A stretch of 64,000 nt of DNA from Listeria ivanovii subsp. londoniensis (GCF_000763495.1 NZ_CP009576.1:1932001-1996000); one strand, 5' to 3'; counted from the stretch's first letter, positions 52,158-62,160 are shown. Made by a program: numbers and translations. Notes: a model not told the origin generated them from the sequence alone.

Positions 52158-53198
52158 CTAGTCTTTTGCAATTAATAAATAATCATCTTTTTGCTCAAAG
52201 CACAATTTCACTTCTGTTCCTTGTTCGCTTTTTGACTCAATACAAATTTCGTGACCTAATTTTTTAGCCATTTGTTTTGCAAGATAAAGTCCCATGCCAG
52301 TAGCTTTCTTTTCTTGTCGGCCGATGTTACCTGTAAAGCCTTGCTCAAAAACTCGTGGCAAATCTTCCTCTTTAATTCCGCGACCATTGTCTTTGATATG
52401 AAGTACTTTTTTGCCGGTTGTTTCAGTATCACACCAAATTTTTATTTCGCCACTTTCTTCAGTGTATTTCAAGGCATTAGATATAACTTGATCGAGTATA
52501 AAACCCAGCCACTTACTATCCGTTCGTACATCGATATCGACATCTTGCAAATCAAGTTTCATCTTCTTCCCGATAAACAGCTTTGAATGCCGTTTTACAG
52601 ATTCTCGAACCACCGCACCAAGGTTTTGTTCTTGAATGAAATAGTCTTTGGAAAAAGTATCTAACCGAGAAAAATAGAGTGCTTGCATAACCAGTTTGTC
52701 AATCGTTGTTAGTTCTTCATCAATTTGCTGAAAAATAGTTTTAGTATCATTTAAATCAGGGTTATTGATTAACATTTTGCTTGCGACAACTGGTGTTTTC
52801 ACTTCATGCACCCAATATAAAATAAAGTCATGATATTCTTGCTGCTTATCTTGCAATTTGCTTATAGTCCGCAGCTCTTCCCGATGTTTTTTCGCCATCA
52901 ATTGATTAAAAAAGGCTTGCTCTCGGGTTCTTGGTTTTGGTAAAAGTTCAATAATATTTTCTTCCATTTCTCCACTTACAAGCTCTTCCATTTCACGCCA
53001 GTAACTGTATTTAAAGAAATAGCCTAACACAAGGTAAGCAAGTAAGAAAACAAAAACAAAGATATATAAATAAATGAAATTACCTAGTGTTAGTTTGCTG
53101 TTAGGATCAATGGAAATAAGTACTCCGACAAAAAACATAATACTACAAAAAAACAATAAGAAAAATCGTTTATCCTTAATATAATTCCACCAATTCAT
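52158..53198 (-). CDS. virS: VirS sensor histidine kinase
   Basis: 346 residues. Two membrane helices (about 12-30 and 41-63) with almost no external loop, the intramembrane-sensing BceS type, then a DHp domain with H131 in HEVKTPVVAS, N-box VISNALKYTEESG and G-boxes DNGRGIKEEDLPRVF and GMGLYLAKQMA. Works with VirR and senses through the VirAB transporter in L. monocytogenes; the regulon includes dltABCD and mprF. Separated from virR by three genes, as in that species. Confidence 0.9.
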   Translation of the reverse strand: MNWWNYIKDKRFFLLFFCSIMFFVGVLISIDPNSKLTLGNFIYLYIFVFVFLLAYLVLGYFFKYSYWREMEELVSGEMEENIIELLPKPRTREQAFFNQLMAKKHREELRTISKLQDKQQEYHDFILYWVHEVKTPVVASKMLINNPDLNDTKTIFQQIDEELTTIDKLVMQALYFSRLDTFSKDYFIQEQNLGAVVRESVKRHSKLFIGKKMKLDLQDVDIDVRTDSKWLGFILDQVISNALKYTEESGEIKIWCDTETTGKKVLHIKDNGRGIKEEDLPRVFEQGFTGNIGRQEKKATGMGLYLAKQMAKKLGHEICIESKSEQGTEVKLCFEQKDDYLLIAKD

Positions 53199-53217
53199 GC
53201 TGATCGCCTCGCTTTCG

Positions 53218-54957
53218 TTAGTTTACTTCATTCGGGATAATTTGGAAGGCTGCAAAGTCGAATAAACCTTGATCTGTTAATTTTAATTCAGGAATAACTG
53301 GTAATGTTAAAAATGATAAAGTTAAAAATGGATCGAATCCCGTCGCTTGGCTGATTTGTTGAAATGCTTTTAAGAGTCCTGCCAAATCCGCTTCCACTTC
53401 TTCAAAAGAACGCTCACTTAACAGCCCGGCAATTGGTAAGGCTAAATCGTGTAGTACTTTTCCAGAAGCATCTACTACTGCTATACCACCACCACAACTT
53501 GTTACCTGGTTAATGGCAGCTTCCATCGCTTCATCGGTTACTCCAACTGCAACAATATTATGCGAATCATGTGCGACAGTAGTGGCAATCGCACCTTCTG
53601 TTAATCCGAACCCTTGCACAATACCTACACCAACGTGACCTGTGTCATGATGTCGTTCCACTACAGCCATTTTAAGTAAGTCTTTACTAATCGATGGCAC
53701 AAATAATCCATCTTGAATGCTAACTTCTTCTACTAGTTTTTCGGTAAACAAGCTATTTGGTTGCATACCAATGACATAACAATTCGCTTTTTCGAGTGGA
53801 AGTTCTAACTCTTTTTGTGTTAAGTGATGGTTGATTTTTGGAGATACAAATTGTGTGGTTTTTTGTTGCTGAAAGGCCGTTTCATTTCTAACACCATTTT
53901 CAACTACTACGCTACCATTTTTTAATACTTTGGATATTTCCACCGTTTGTAAATCTTTTAGAAAAACAATGTCTGCTTGATATCCAGCTGCAACTGCCCC
54001 TAAGTATGGTAGATTATGACAATTTGCCGCATTGATTGTCGCCATTTGAATCGCTGTGATTGGCTCTATTCCATTTTCAATTGCTAGACGGATATTATAA
54101 TTAATTGAGCCTTCTGTAATTAAATCATTAATTAGTTTATCATCGGTACAAAAACAGAAACGATGGCTATTTTTTGATGTCACTGCCGGAATTGTCGCAA
54201 GTAAGTCGCGACCCACTGTCCCTTCGCGGAGCATCACAAACATGCCAGCGCGCAACCGATCAATCGCTTCTGTTGCACTGGTACTCTCGTGATCTGTCCG
54301 AATACCAGCAGCTAAATAGTTGTTCAAATCAGCGCTAGTTAATCCTGCCCCATGTCCATCAATCCGACCTCCCTCTTTTTTAGCATCGATAATCTTCGTT
54401 AAAATATCTGCACTTCCTTTTGCTACAGATGGAAAATCCATCACTTCAGCAAGACCAATTACTTTTTCATGGGAATAAAGCGGGTGAAGTTTTTCTGCAT
54501 GGAGTGTTACACCATTATGCTCACCTTCTGTTGCCGGTACAGAGGATGGAAGCATCACAAACATATCTAGTGGTACATCTTCCGCATTCTCTAGCATAAA
54601 TTCAATCCCTCTTTCACCAGCCACATTCGCAATTTCATGTGGGTCAGTAACAATGGTTGTAACGCCATTTGGTAAAAGCACACGGGCAAACTCAGCTGGC
54701 GTCACCATCGCACTTTCTACATGGACATGCGCATCAATGAAACCAGGAGCGATAAACTCTCCTGCTGCATCGATTACTCTGTCAGCTTTAGGAAAATGAC
54801 CAATTCCTGCAATATAACCGTTTTTAATAGCAATGTCTCCTTCGATAATTTCTCCAGAAAAAACATTGATAATTCGTCCATTTACAATGACCAAATCTGC
54901 ATTCGCGCGTCCATCACTTACTGCTATACGCTCTTGCAGTTGTTTTAAATTCTCCAC
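53218..54957 (-). CDS. ade: adenine deaminase
   Basis: 579-residue amidohydrolase that converts adenine to hypoxanthine. Metal ligands: PGFIDAHVHVES (HxH, near 70-81), then VTDPHEIANVAG, GRIDGHGAGLTSADLN and CTDDKLINDL. The C-terminal domain has HHDTGHVGVGIVQGFGLTEGA, typical of Ade. GTG start with a GGAGG site 9 bases away. Lies inside the vir operon with no obvious link to envelope stress. Confidence 0.92.
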   Translation of the reverse strand: MENLKQLQERIAVSDGRANADLVIVNGRIINVFSGEIIEGDIAIKNGYIAGIGHFPKADRVIDAAGEFIAPGFIDAHVHVESAMVTPAEFARVLLPNGVTTIVTDPHEIANVAGERGIEFMLENAEDVPLDMFVMLPSSVPATEGEHNGVTLHAEKLHPLYSHEKVIGLAEVMDFPSVAKGSADILTKIIDAKKEGGRIDGHGAGLTSADLNNYLAAGIRTDHESTSATEAIDRLRAGMFVMLREGTVGRDLLATIPAVTSKNSHRFCFCTDDKLINDLITEGSINYNIRLAIENGIEPITAIQMATINAANCHNLPYLGAVAAGYQADIVFLKDLQTVEISKVLKNGSVVVENGVRNETAFQQQKTTQFVSPKINHHLTQKELELPLEKANCYVIGMQPNSLFTEKLVEEVSIQDGLFVPSISKDLLKMAVVERHHDTGHVGVGIVQGFGLTEGAIATTVAHDSHNIVAVGVTDEAMEAAINQVTSCGGGIAVVDASGKVLHDLALPIAGLLSERSFEEVEADLAGLLKAFQQISQATGFDPFLTLSFLTLPVIPELKLTDQGLFDFAAFQIIPNEVN

Positions 54958-54976
54958 GCAATTTCGCCTCCGTTAA

Positions 54977-55435
54977 TTATGCTTCAAAAAAGCCTTCGTC
55001 AAGTAAGTACCCTTCTGCTCCTTCCATTGTTGGAAAAACAGCTTCCAAATTTCCACCTGTATAAACAACCCACATTTCATTTTCATAAACGAGTGATAGT
55101 CTGTCGCCATTTTTATCTTGATATATTTTGGTAAGCCCTTCTTTATAACCAGCTTCATCTTTATCCATATATTCTTTTGCTTCCTCTAATAACACGCGAA
55201 TTTCATTTTCCGAGTAATCTTTTACGTTCACATAGCCTTGCTTATCCAGCGGCTCTACTTCTAAGAACGGTGCATAAATAAAAGCATTACCATTTGGATG
55301 TAAATGTTTGACGATAATTTTTTTATCACGCTTGCTTTCTGGATAATGTACGTTCATACGATCCATTGAAATCTCATGCAGTTCAAAATCACCCATTGAT
55401 TCTATTAACGCTTTTTTTTCTTCAAAATTTAACAT
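54977..55435 (-). CDS. conserved hypothetical protein in the vir operon
   Basis: A 152-residue acidic soluble protein with no signal peptide or membrane helix. Features visible: KRDKKIIVKHLHPNGNAFIYAP, a charged helix ENEIRVLLEEAKEYMDKDEAG, and a C-terminal MWVVYTGGNLEAVFPTMEG, resembling a small alpha/beta domain. I do not recognise a family. It is within the seven-gene vir operon, between ade and the epimerase. Confidence 0.8.
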   Translation of the reverse strand: MLNFEEKKALIESMGDFELHEISMDRMNVHYPESKRDKKIIVKHLHPNGNAFIYAPFLEVEPLDKQGYVNVKDYSENEIRVLLEEAKEYMDKDEAGYKEGLTKIYQDKNGDRLSLVYENEMWVVYTGGNLEAVFPTMEGAEGYLLDEGFFEA

Positions 55436-55455
55436 AATGTTTGTTTGCCTCCAAA

Positions 55456-56331
55456 TTAATTTTCTTTTAAAATTGCTGTCACGAGTTCAGGTAACCACAC
55501 TTGTAAATCGTCGAATCTAAAACCCGCCTCCGTTGCTTTTGTGTTATTAAGATAATAGGTTTTTTCAATTCCAAATGGGGAATCATCTTCATCATCGGTC
55601 ACTTCTTCCACAAGCGCTTTCTGTCCTGTTTTTCCTTCCAACATTTTGATAAAACCATTTAATGAGTATGTACCATTTGAAGAAGCATTAATTGGTCCAG
55701 AAATTTCTGAAGAAACACCCACCCATTCTAAGAAACGCGCAGCCTCATCTGAGTATATAAAACCAATTTCGGCCTGACCATTACTTATACCAATATCTTG
55801 CTGATTCTTGATATGTTCCAAATGAAAATGTAGTCGTTTCGTGTAATCATCCATTCCAAGTACAATCGGAAAACGAACCGCTACGACCGGGAAAGATGCT
55901 TTTTGAAAAAACACAGCTTCCGCCAAACGTTTTCCTTCTCCGTAATCAAAATCTTCTTTATCACCAATAACAATTTCATAATGATTTGGATTGAAGTCTT
56001 CTTCTACTAAGGCACGTCCTTTTTGACTATATACCGATAAAGAAGAGGTAAATATGTATCGTTTTACTTTCCCTTTAAAAGCATCCACGGCATAAAGTGC
56101 TTCCCGAGGTGAGAAACAAATATTATCGTAAATAATATCCCAATTTTCCTTCGCTAATTGAAACAAATCATCCCTAGATTCGCGATTTAGCACAACATGT
56201 TTCACTGTATCACCAAAATCGTCTTTCGTCTTCCCTCTTGTACCTATCGTAACATCATGTCCTTCCGCAACTAGGCGCTCTACTAATTTCTTTCCAAAAA
56301 AACGTGTACCACCGAATACGAGTATTTTCAT
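55456..56331 (-). CDS. NAD-dependent epimerase/SDR family protein
   Basis: 291 residues. Rossmann motif FGGTRFFGKKLVERL (about 5-19), an SDR core with FTSSLSVYSQKGRA and a downstream FPIVLGMDDYTKRL, and a C-terminal substrate region. The extended-SDR Tyr is present but the YxxxK pattern is unclear, as in the CSP41/NmrA-like branch. Follows virR after a hairpin (56352-56395). Substrate unknown. Confidence 0.82.
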   Translation of the reverse strand: MKILVFGGTRFFGKKLVERLVAEGHDVTIGTRGKTKDDFGDTVKHVVLNRESRDDLFQLAKENWDIIYDNICFSPREALYAVDAFKGKVKRYIFTSSLSVYSQKGRALVEEDFNPNHYEIVIGDKEDFDYGEGKRLAEAVFFQKASFPVVAVRFPIVLGMDDYTKRLHFHLEHIKNQQDIGISNGQAEIGFIYSDEAARFLEWVGVSSEISGPINASSNGTYSLNGFIKMLEGKTGQKALVEEVTDDEDDSPFGIEKTYYLNNTKATEAGFRFDDLQVWLPELVTAILKEN

Positions 56332-56351
56332 TTTAACTCCTCCTTATTTAC

Positions 56352-56395
56352 GAAAAACAGGAAGGACGCCATTCATTTAGCGCTATCTTCCTGTT
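56352..56395 (-). terminator. partial terminator or attenuator between virR and the next gene
   Basis: On the minus strand AACAGGAAG pairs with CTTCCTGTT, with a weaker inner AGCGC/GGCGT pairing and a TTTTTCG run. Because virS, which needs read-through, is far downstream, it probably trims expression rather than stopping it. Confidence 0.65.
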
Positions 56396-56400
56396 AGTGA

Positions 56401-57078
56401 TCACTCAATCATATAGCCTTGCCCTTTTTTCGTTTTAATAAATTCTTCTAGTCCGATTTCCGCTAGTTTTTTACGAATTCGAACGACATTAACTGTAAGC
56501 GTATTATCATCAACAAAACTTTCGTCTTCCCATAGTGCACGCATAATCTCATCTCGGCTTACAATACTACCTTTTTGCTTCATGAGCTCATATAAAATCA
56601 GAAATTCATTTTTAGTTAATTCAATTTTATCTTCTAAATGCGTTAGAGTGTTTGTGTCAATATGCAGAAAGACATTGTTATGTTCCATTACGTTCGCTTC
56701 TTCTAAATCTGCATAGGAGTATGTCCGTCTGAGTAGTGCATTAATCCGAGCCATTAAAACATCTAAATCAACTGGTTTCTCAATGTAATAATCTGCTCCC
56801 ATATTCATTCCCATAATTTGATCCATTCGTGAATTACGGGAAGATAAAAAGATAATCGGTACATTAGAAACTTCCCGGATTTGATTACACCAATAAAATC
56901 CGTCAAAGAAAGGCAAATTCACATCCAAAATAACCAATTGGGGTTCAAAAGCTAAAAATTCTTGCAAAATATTATTAAAATCATTTACTACGCCTATTTC
57001 AAATCCCCATTTGTTTAAATGTTTACGAATTGTGTCGCGAATTACCTCATCATCTTCCACTATATATACCTTTACCAT
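56401..57078 (-). CDS. virR: VirR response regulator
   Basis: 225 residues: receiver domain with acidic pocket E8/D9/D10 and phospho-acceptor D52 (LVILDVNLPF), and an OmpR-type winged helix (VSRDEIMRALWEDESFVDDNTLTVNVVRIRKKL). In L. monocytogenes VirR activates dltABCD, mprF and its own ABC genes and is needed for virulence and peptide resistance. Located between virB and the epimerase gene. Confidence 0.94.
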   Translation of the reverse strand: MVKVYIVEDDEVIRDTIRKHLNKWGFEIGVVNDFNNILQEFLAFEPQLVILDVNLPFFDGFYWCNQIREVSNVPIIFLSSRNSRMDQIMGMNMGADYYIEKPVDLDVLMARINALLRRTYSYADLEEANVMEHNNVFLHIDTNTLTHLEDKIELTKNEFLILYELMKQKGSIVSRDEIMRALWEDESFVDDNTLTVNVVRIRKKLAEIGLEEFIKTKKGQGYMIE

Positions 57079-57139
57079 CTCTTGTACCTCCTCGGCAGAA
57101 CTCTCTTTTCATTTTAGCTGAAAACACTTCAAAAGCCAA

Positions 57140-59122
57140 TTACTTTTTATCTGCAGTTACAATTTTGGTAAATGAATTGACACATAACATATAATAAGCA
57201 CCAAAACATAGCATATAAATACCAGTTCCAATCAAAACGGGGTACTTAATATTATCAATTAAATTAATTGATATTCCCCAAAGTGCGACCATCGAATGCG
57301 CAATTCCAAAAAATAATGGAATAACAAAAATTGGCCAAATTTGTTTAGAAATAATCTTTCTTATCTCATTTTCCGTAACGCCTAGTTTGAACAAAATATC
57401 GAACTTACTTTTCTCTGTCACAGCATCCGTTACTAATTTAAAGTAGATGATACTTCCTGTTGCTAAGAAAAAAACGATTCCGATAAAGACGCCGATAAAC
57501 AACAAGGATCCCACAAGAATGGAAATCATATGGTACGTTGTGTAGTAAGAAGAAACATCTTCAGAAAAAAGTGAAGGCTTACCGTCGACAATTGTTTGGA
57601 CTTTTTTGTCTAACTCCTCACTGTGACTTGGGTTCGTTATATTAAACATGCCTACTAATTCAGGGTTAGAAAATTTTTTTATATCATTATAGTACTCATC
57701 TGATACCACCAATGTCTCATAAGAAATACCGGTATTAAAAATCGAAAACTCACGAAAATCAATCACTTTAATCGGGCTGATTTTTATCGCATTTGGCTTA
57801 TCAGTTTTTACAGTCATTTCTCTAGATAACCATTTATCTTGAATTTCTTTTCGAGCAAAATAAGCGTTTTTGCCAAGTAAGATTGCCTCGCCATACTGTA
57901 ATTCTCTCGGTTGAACAAAGTTTCTTTGCTGTTTTGCAGCTATACGGTTGTATTCAGATTCCGAAACAACTGGATGAATCATTTCTCTGGGTTCTCCGTT
58001 TTTATTATAAATGTCTCCATATTCCAGCGTTGCACGGACCATTTCTGTTTTCAACAAACTCTTTAATTGATGATTTTTATCTGTATTGATGGTTTGAATA
58101 ATTTCTTTTTCATTTTTTGCAGTCATACTGCGCACTTGATAGCTAGAGGGATTTTCCTCATTAATATTCCCCAATGCTCTCACATAAAAACTACTCATCG
58201 AACCAATTATCGTGAGAGTAGTGGCACTAAGAACGGCAATCATTGCAATAGTACTAGCATTCTTTTTCAAGCGAAAACGAAGCGATGTAATGCCAATCAT
58301 ATTCGAGCCATTATAAAAGAAATGCTTATTTTGATAGAGTTTTTGAATTACATAAGGCGTTCCAAATCGAACCGTTAACCAAGTTCCTAAAATAACAGCA
58401 CCCAAAATCAATAATATTAAATCAAAAAAATCATACTTCAACCAAATAGATGATTCTTCCACATCGCTAGTAGCTAAATAGTATCCAAAGCCAATTAACG
58501 CTATTCCAACTACCATGAGCAATAATGAGCCTTTTGCCACTTTTTCTTCTTTATCATCATTTTTAAATAATTGACTTAAATTATAGCGTAAGACGATAAA
58601 ACTAGCATAAACAGATGTAAATAACATAATTGCCAAAAATACCATGATTGTATCAGTAATAGCCGGAAACGTAATCATAAATTCCGCATCTATTGCCAGT
58701 CCAACAATCCAAAATAATACCATTGCAAACATTTTTGAGAAAAAGATTCCAAGTAAAATGCCGAAAAAAGTGGCCAACATATACATCATTGCATTTTCAT
58801 AAAATAACACTAAAGCAATTTGGGATTTACGTAACCCTAACAGAGAATATAAACCAATTTCGCGTTTCCGCCTTTTAAGAAAAAAACTATTCGAATAAAA
58901 AATAAAAAAGAAAATAAACAGAATAAGAATAAGACTTGCTGTTGAAAACATTGCTGGTCCAAATAACTCCCATCGTGTAAAAACCTTATCAATCAACGGG
59001 TTATAGGACAAAGACACAAACGTGAAGAAGACTAGTACACAAACAATTAACGACACAAAATACACAATAAATTGCGTAAAATTCTTCCTCATATTGGTTA
59101 ATGCTACCTTAAATAACATCAT
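57140..59122 (-). CDS. virB: VirB: BceB-type ABC permease
   Basis: About 660 residues with ten membrane helices in the FtsX/BceB layout: one N-terminal helix, groups of helices at about 60-310, a large external domain (about 330-530) with the sensing loop, and three C-terminal helices. With VirA it senses cationic peptides such as nisin and signals to VirS. The start could be the ATG at 59137, but the poly-G ribosome-binding site suits the ATG at 59122 or 59119. It overlaps virA by several codons. Confidence 0.9.
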   Translation of the reverse strand: MMLFKVALTNMRKNFTQFIVYFVSLIVCVLVFFTFVSLSYNPLIDKVFTRWELFGPAMFSTASLILILFIFFFIFYSNSFFLKRRKREIGLYSLLGLRKSQIALVLFYENAMMYMLATFFGILLGIFFSKMFAMVLFWIVGLAIDAEFMITFPAITDTIMVFLAIMLFTSVYASFIVLRYNLSQLFKNDDKEEKVAKGSLLLMVVGIALIGFGYYLATSDVEESSIWLKYDFFDLILLILGAVILGTWLTVRFGTPYVIQKLYQNKHFFYNGSNMIGITSLRFRLKKNASTIAMIAVLSATTLTIIGSMSSFYVRALGNINEENPSSYQVRSMTAKNEKEIIQTINTDKNHQLKSLLKTEMVRATLEYGDIYNKNGEPREMIHPVVSESEYNRIAAKQQRNFVQPRELQYGEAILLGKNAYFARKEIQDKWLSREMTVKTDKPNAIKISPIKVIDFREFSIFNTGISYETLVVSDEYYNDIKKFSNPELVGMFNITNPSHSEELDKKVQTIVDGKPSLFSEDVSSYYTTYHMISILVGSLLFIGVFIGIVFFLATGSIIYFKLVTDAVTEKSKFDILFKLGVTENEIRKIISKQIWPIFVIPLFFGIAHSMVALWGISINLIDNIKYPVLIGTGIYMLCFGAYYMLCVNSFTKIVTADKK

Positions 59123-59876
59123 TTTCATCCCCCCCAAGAAGTGCTAAAACATCTAACACTTTTTGGAAAAATTGCTTTCTCGAATTAGATCCGCGATAAA
59201 TTTCCGTAAAAATCTCTCCATCTTTAATAAACATAATTCGTTCACAATAACTGGCAGCAAATGCATCATGTGTAACCATCATGATAGTCGAATCGCGTAC
59301 CTCTTTTGCATGAGACAATCCTTCTAGTAGATTAGTTGCCGATTTGGAATCAAGTGCTCCAGTTGGCTCATCAGCAAAAATAAGTGTTGGTTCGGTTATC
59401 ATTGCTCTGCAAACTGCTGTTCGTTGCTTTTGTCCACCAGAAATATCATTAGGATACTTATTTCGTTGCTCATAAATTCCAAACTGGCGAGCAACCAGTT
59501 CAAATCGTTCATCTATTTCTTTTTGTTTCACATGGGATAAAGCAAGCGGTAAAACGATATTATCTTTTACCGTCATTGTATCTAATAAATTATAATCTTG
59601 GAAAATAAATCCTAACTGATCTCTTCTAAAAACAGCCAGTTCTTTTGCTTTCATTTTTGAAAGTTTTTTTCCGCCGATTTCAATTTCACCAGAAGTAGGT
59701 TTATCTATGGAGGATAAAACATTAAGTAAAGTTGATTTCCCTGCACCGGATGGCCCCATTACCCCGACAAAGGACCCTTTTTGTATTTCAAAACTGATAC
59801 TTCCTAGCGCAGAAAACAAATTTCCTTTTGAACCATATACTTTTCTAACTTTGTGCGCTTTTAGTACTGTCTCCAT
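59109..59876 (-). CDS. virA: VirA: BceA-type ABC ATPase
   Basis: 255 residues. Walker [16 protein letters not shown] (about 38-52), Q-loop [15 protein letters not shown], signature [16 protein letters not shown], Walker [16 protein letters not shown]. BceA-like family. First gene of the vir operon, ATG with a GGAGG site. Upstream 60 kb-side region (59877-60024) shows no clear VirR box that I can name. Confidence 0.93.
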   Translation of the reverse strand: METVLKAHKVRKVYGSKGNLFSALGSISFEIQKGSFVGVMGPSGAGKSTLLNVLSSIDKPTSGEIEIGGKKLSKMKAKELAVFRRDQLGFIFQDYNLLDTMTVKDNIVLPLALSHVKQKEIDERFELVARQFGIYEQRNKYPNDISGGQKQRTAVCRAMITEPTLIFADEPTGALDSKSATNLLEGLSHAKEVRDSTIMMVTHDAFAASYCERIMFIKDGEIFTEIYRGSNSRKQFFQKVLDVLALLGGDENDVI

Positions 59877-60024
59877 TCATTTCCTCCAGTTTCAATATTA
59901 TTTGACCATTTTACCTTAAATTACAAGAAGATACTATGGGCTATAGTTGTATTTATTAAAAAATTTAGTGACAATTGGAAAAACGATTAATCTACAAGAC
60001 TAACCGCTACAAAAATTTTTCTTT

Positions 60025-60924
60025 CTACTTTCCATCATTTCGTATAAATGGTTCATTTACTTTTTGGTTAACTAAAGTTTTATAGGCCTCAGGTTTTCGG
60101 TAAGCATTTCCCCAAACTTCTGCCTTTCGGAATTCCCTTATCGCATCTAAATCAAATTCAGCGATATAAATTTCTTCTGAAACGTCATCCGCTTGAAGGA
60201 GCAAGTTATCCAGATAATTACCATAATCATCAAAAACTATTGGAGAAAAAGCACATGACTGCCCCCAATTGTGTCCAGGATAATTAGCCATGGCAAGTCC
60301 CACCATATTTTCAAAAGCTCTTGTGCTAAGTTGATTGATGCGAGCTGGGTTCATATCACATGCGTTAGGAACAAGAATAATCTCGGCACCATTCAACATA
60401 AGCTCCCTCGCACTTTCAGGAAATTCGCGATCAAAACAAATCATTACACCTAGTTTAATTCCGTCAAATTCACAGATTTTAAATTCCGTTCCATGCTGTA
60501 ATAAACATTCTAATGAAAAATCACATGTATGCACTTTAGCATAGTCTAAAATAATCTCACCATTTCGGTCAATCATTATCGCAGTATTTTGTCGTTTTTC
60601 AGCTGTTTTTGATAAATAAGTGGCACAAATACCAACCTGATACTCTTTTGCATGCTTTTTAAGCGCCATTACATACTCGCTGTTAGGTTCTACACCATTA
60701 TCTAACCAATTAGTGCGTTCGTCTGTAAATTCGGGATGGAGTGGCTTATCAAACGCCTCATCAAAAGGAGCTGCATAACCATTCGACCACATTTCTGGAA
60801 AAAGGACTAAATCTGCGCCTTGATTCGCCGCTTCCTTTATATGTTGTAAAGCTAATTTTAAGTTGACTGCTTTTTGATTAGGTACCGCTTTTTTCTGTAC
60901 TAAGGCAATTTTTAACATAGGCAA
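60025..60924 (-). CDS. carbon-nitrogen hydrolase (nitrilase superfamily)
   Basis: 299 residues with the complete catalytic triad: Glu44 (LFPEMWSNG), Lys129 (YAKVHTCDF) and Cys162 (GVMICFDREFPES). The family hydrolyses amides, nitriles or carbamoyl groups; the closest type is an amidase-like omega or N-carbamoylputrescine-like member, but the substrate is unknown. Two starts are possible, a TTG at 60924 (5 bases from GGAGG) and an ATG at 60918. Confidence 0.85.
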   Translation of the reverse strand: MPMLKIALVQKKAVPNQKAVNLKLALQHIKEAANQGADLVLFPEMWSNGYAAPFDEAFDKPLHPEFTDERTNWLDNGVEPNSEYVMALKKHAKEYQVGICATYLSKTAEKRQNTAIMIDRNGEIILDYAKVHTCDFSLECLLQHGTEFKICEFDGIKLGVMICFDREFPESARELMLNGAEIILVPNACDMNPARINQLSTRAFENMVGLAMANYPGHNWGQSCAFSPIVFDDYGNYLDNLLLQADDVSEEIYIAEFDLDAIREFRKAEVWGNAYRKPEAYKTLVNQKVNEPFIRNDGK

Positions 60925-60941
60925 ACTTCCCTCCTATTGTT

Positions 60942-61451
60942 CTAAAATTTTTTCTTATCGGTGAAAGTCTCAGCTCCAACTGTTTCATCATTGGCATATC
61001 TATCGCGCAACGAAAGGATTAATGCTTCTAATTCTTCTAAACTAATAGAAACATCAGCCGCAACAATATCCCATGCCATTTCAGTACGACCATTAATAGA
61101 GGTCATTATTTTCAAACGATCTTGCGAGAATAATTTTATCGTTGGTTTCTTTAATTCCGTTTCTTTCACTTCATTCCATGATTTGAAATCACCACGGTAA
61201 GCAATTCCACGTTCTGTCAGTTCCACAGTTGGCGCCGTATTGAATAACCTAAATAACGGTCGCAAAATGCAAAGGCCAATAAATATTAGTAAAATAATTT
61301 CCTCTATTTCATTGATGCCTTTTATATGACTAAAAATGAGATATAATAATATTCCCACTGCTATCCACAATAAACAACTTGAAAAAATCAAGCGGTGATT
61401 AACGCCAAAATCAATTTTCTCTGTTTTTTTCTCTTCATCTACCTCTATCAT
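60942..61451 (-). CDS. small membrane protein with a cytoplasmic PH-like domain
   Basis: 169 residues: two adjacent helices (LIFSSCLLWIAVGILLYLIF and the IILLIFIGLCILRPLF stretch) then a soluble beta-rich domain (APTVELTERGIAYRGDFKSW, LFSQDRLKIMTSING) resembling the bacterial PH-domain proteins of the YdbT/DUF2244 sort. ATG at 61451 follows GGAGGAA; an ATG seven codons earlier lacks a site. Function unknown. 17 bases before the nitrilase gene, so one operon. Confidence 0.7.
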   Translation of the reverse strand: MIEVDEEKKTEKIDFGVNHRLIFSSCLLWIAVGILLYLIFSHIKGINEIEEIILLIFIGLCILRPLFRLFNTAPTVELTERGIAYRGDFKSWNEVKETELKKPTIKLFSQDRLKIMTSINGRTEMAWDIVAADVSISLEELEALILSLRDRYANDETVGAETFTDKKKF

Positions 61452-61576
61452 TTTCTTCCTCCACTTCCACATTTCTTGCTATTTCTATTGTACTAGAAAC
61501 AATCTACAATGGAAAGGCTCTCATTCTAGAATTGACGTTCTTTTCGATTAATTGTATGCTAAATGAAGAATTTCAG

Positions 61577-61604
61577 TTGACGTTTTTTTCATATATGATA
61601 TAAT
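61577..61604 (+). promoter_or_regulatory. aroK promoter
   Basis: TTGACG (61577-61582) and a consensus TATAAT (61599-61604), spacer 16. The start point is expected at about 61611, only a base or so before the first in-frame ATG. Confidence 0.75.
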
Positions 61605-61611
61605 TTCTTTA

Positions 61612-62160
61612 ATGCTTTTAAGTAGTAAAATGTGCGAACTGAAAAAGGAGGAGAACATCATCGATCAAGTTATCTTAATTGGCTTCATGGGGGCTGGAAA
61701 AACAACTGTTGGTAATATACTCGCAAAACTAGCTGATTTACCTTATATCGATATTGACGAGGTTATTACTCACGAACAAGGAATGAGTGTATCTGATATT
61801 TTTGCCAAATATGGTGAAAAAGAATTTCGTCGTTTAGAACACGAAAAATTAAAAGAACTAGCTAATACGAAAGCCGTGATTGCAACAGGCGGTGGTATCG
61901 TTCTAAATCCTGAAAATAGAAAAGTACTGAAAAATACATACCCTGTTATTTATTTAGAGACAAATCCAGAAGTATTTATGAACCGGCTTAAGGGCGATAC
62001 AACGCGCCCACTTGTTCAACAAAAAACGCCTGAAGAAATTCGCGCAATTTTTGAACCGCGAATGAAGCATTACGAAACTTCTGCAGATTTTATTGTTAAT
62101 ACCGACAATCGCAACCAGCAGGAAGTAGCAAGAGCGATTCTTGCTATGCTAGATAAATAA
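61612..62160 (+). CDS. aroK: shikimate kinase
   Basis: Fifth step of chorismate synthesis. P-loop ILIGFMGAGKTTVG at about residues 21-34 from the first ATG, shikimate-binding DIDE motif, GGG at about 93-95 and RxxxRxxxY-like PLVQQKT plus the C-terminal adenine loop. Without the N-terminal extension the enzyme is 166 residues, the usual size. The start is unclear: the promoter puts the transcript start at about 61611, and the only good ribosome-binding site (AAAAAGGAGG, 61642-61651) lies downstream of both ATGs (61612, 61630), 8 bases before an ATC at 61660. Confidence 0.88.
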   Translation: MLLSSKMCELKKEENIIDQVILIGFMGAGKTTVGNILAKLADLPYIDIDEVITHEQGMSVSDIFAKYGEKEFRRLEHEKLKELANTKAVIATGGGIVLNPENRKVLKNTYPVIYLETNPEVFMNRLKGDTTRPLVQQKTPEEIRAIFEPRMKHYETSADFIVNTDNRNQQEVARAILAMLDK

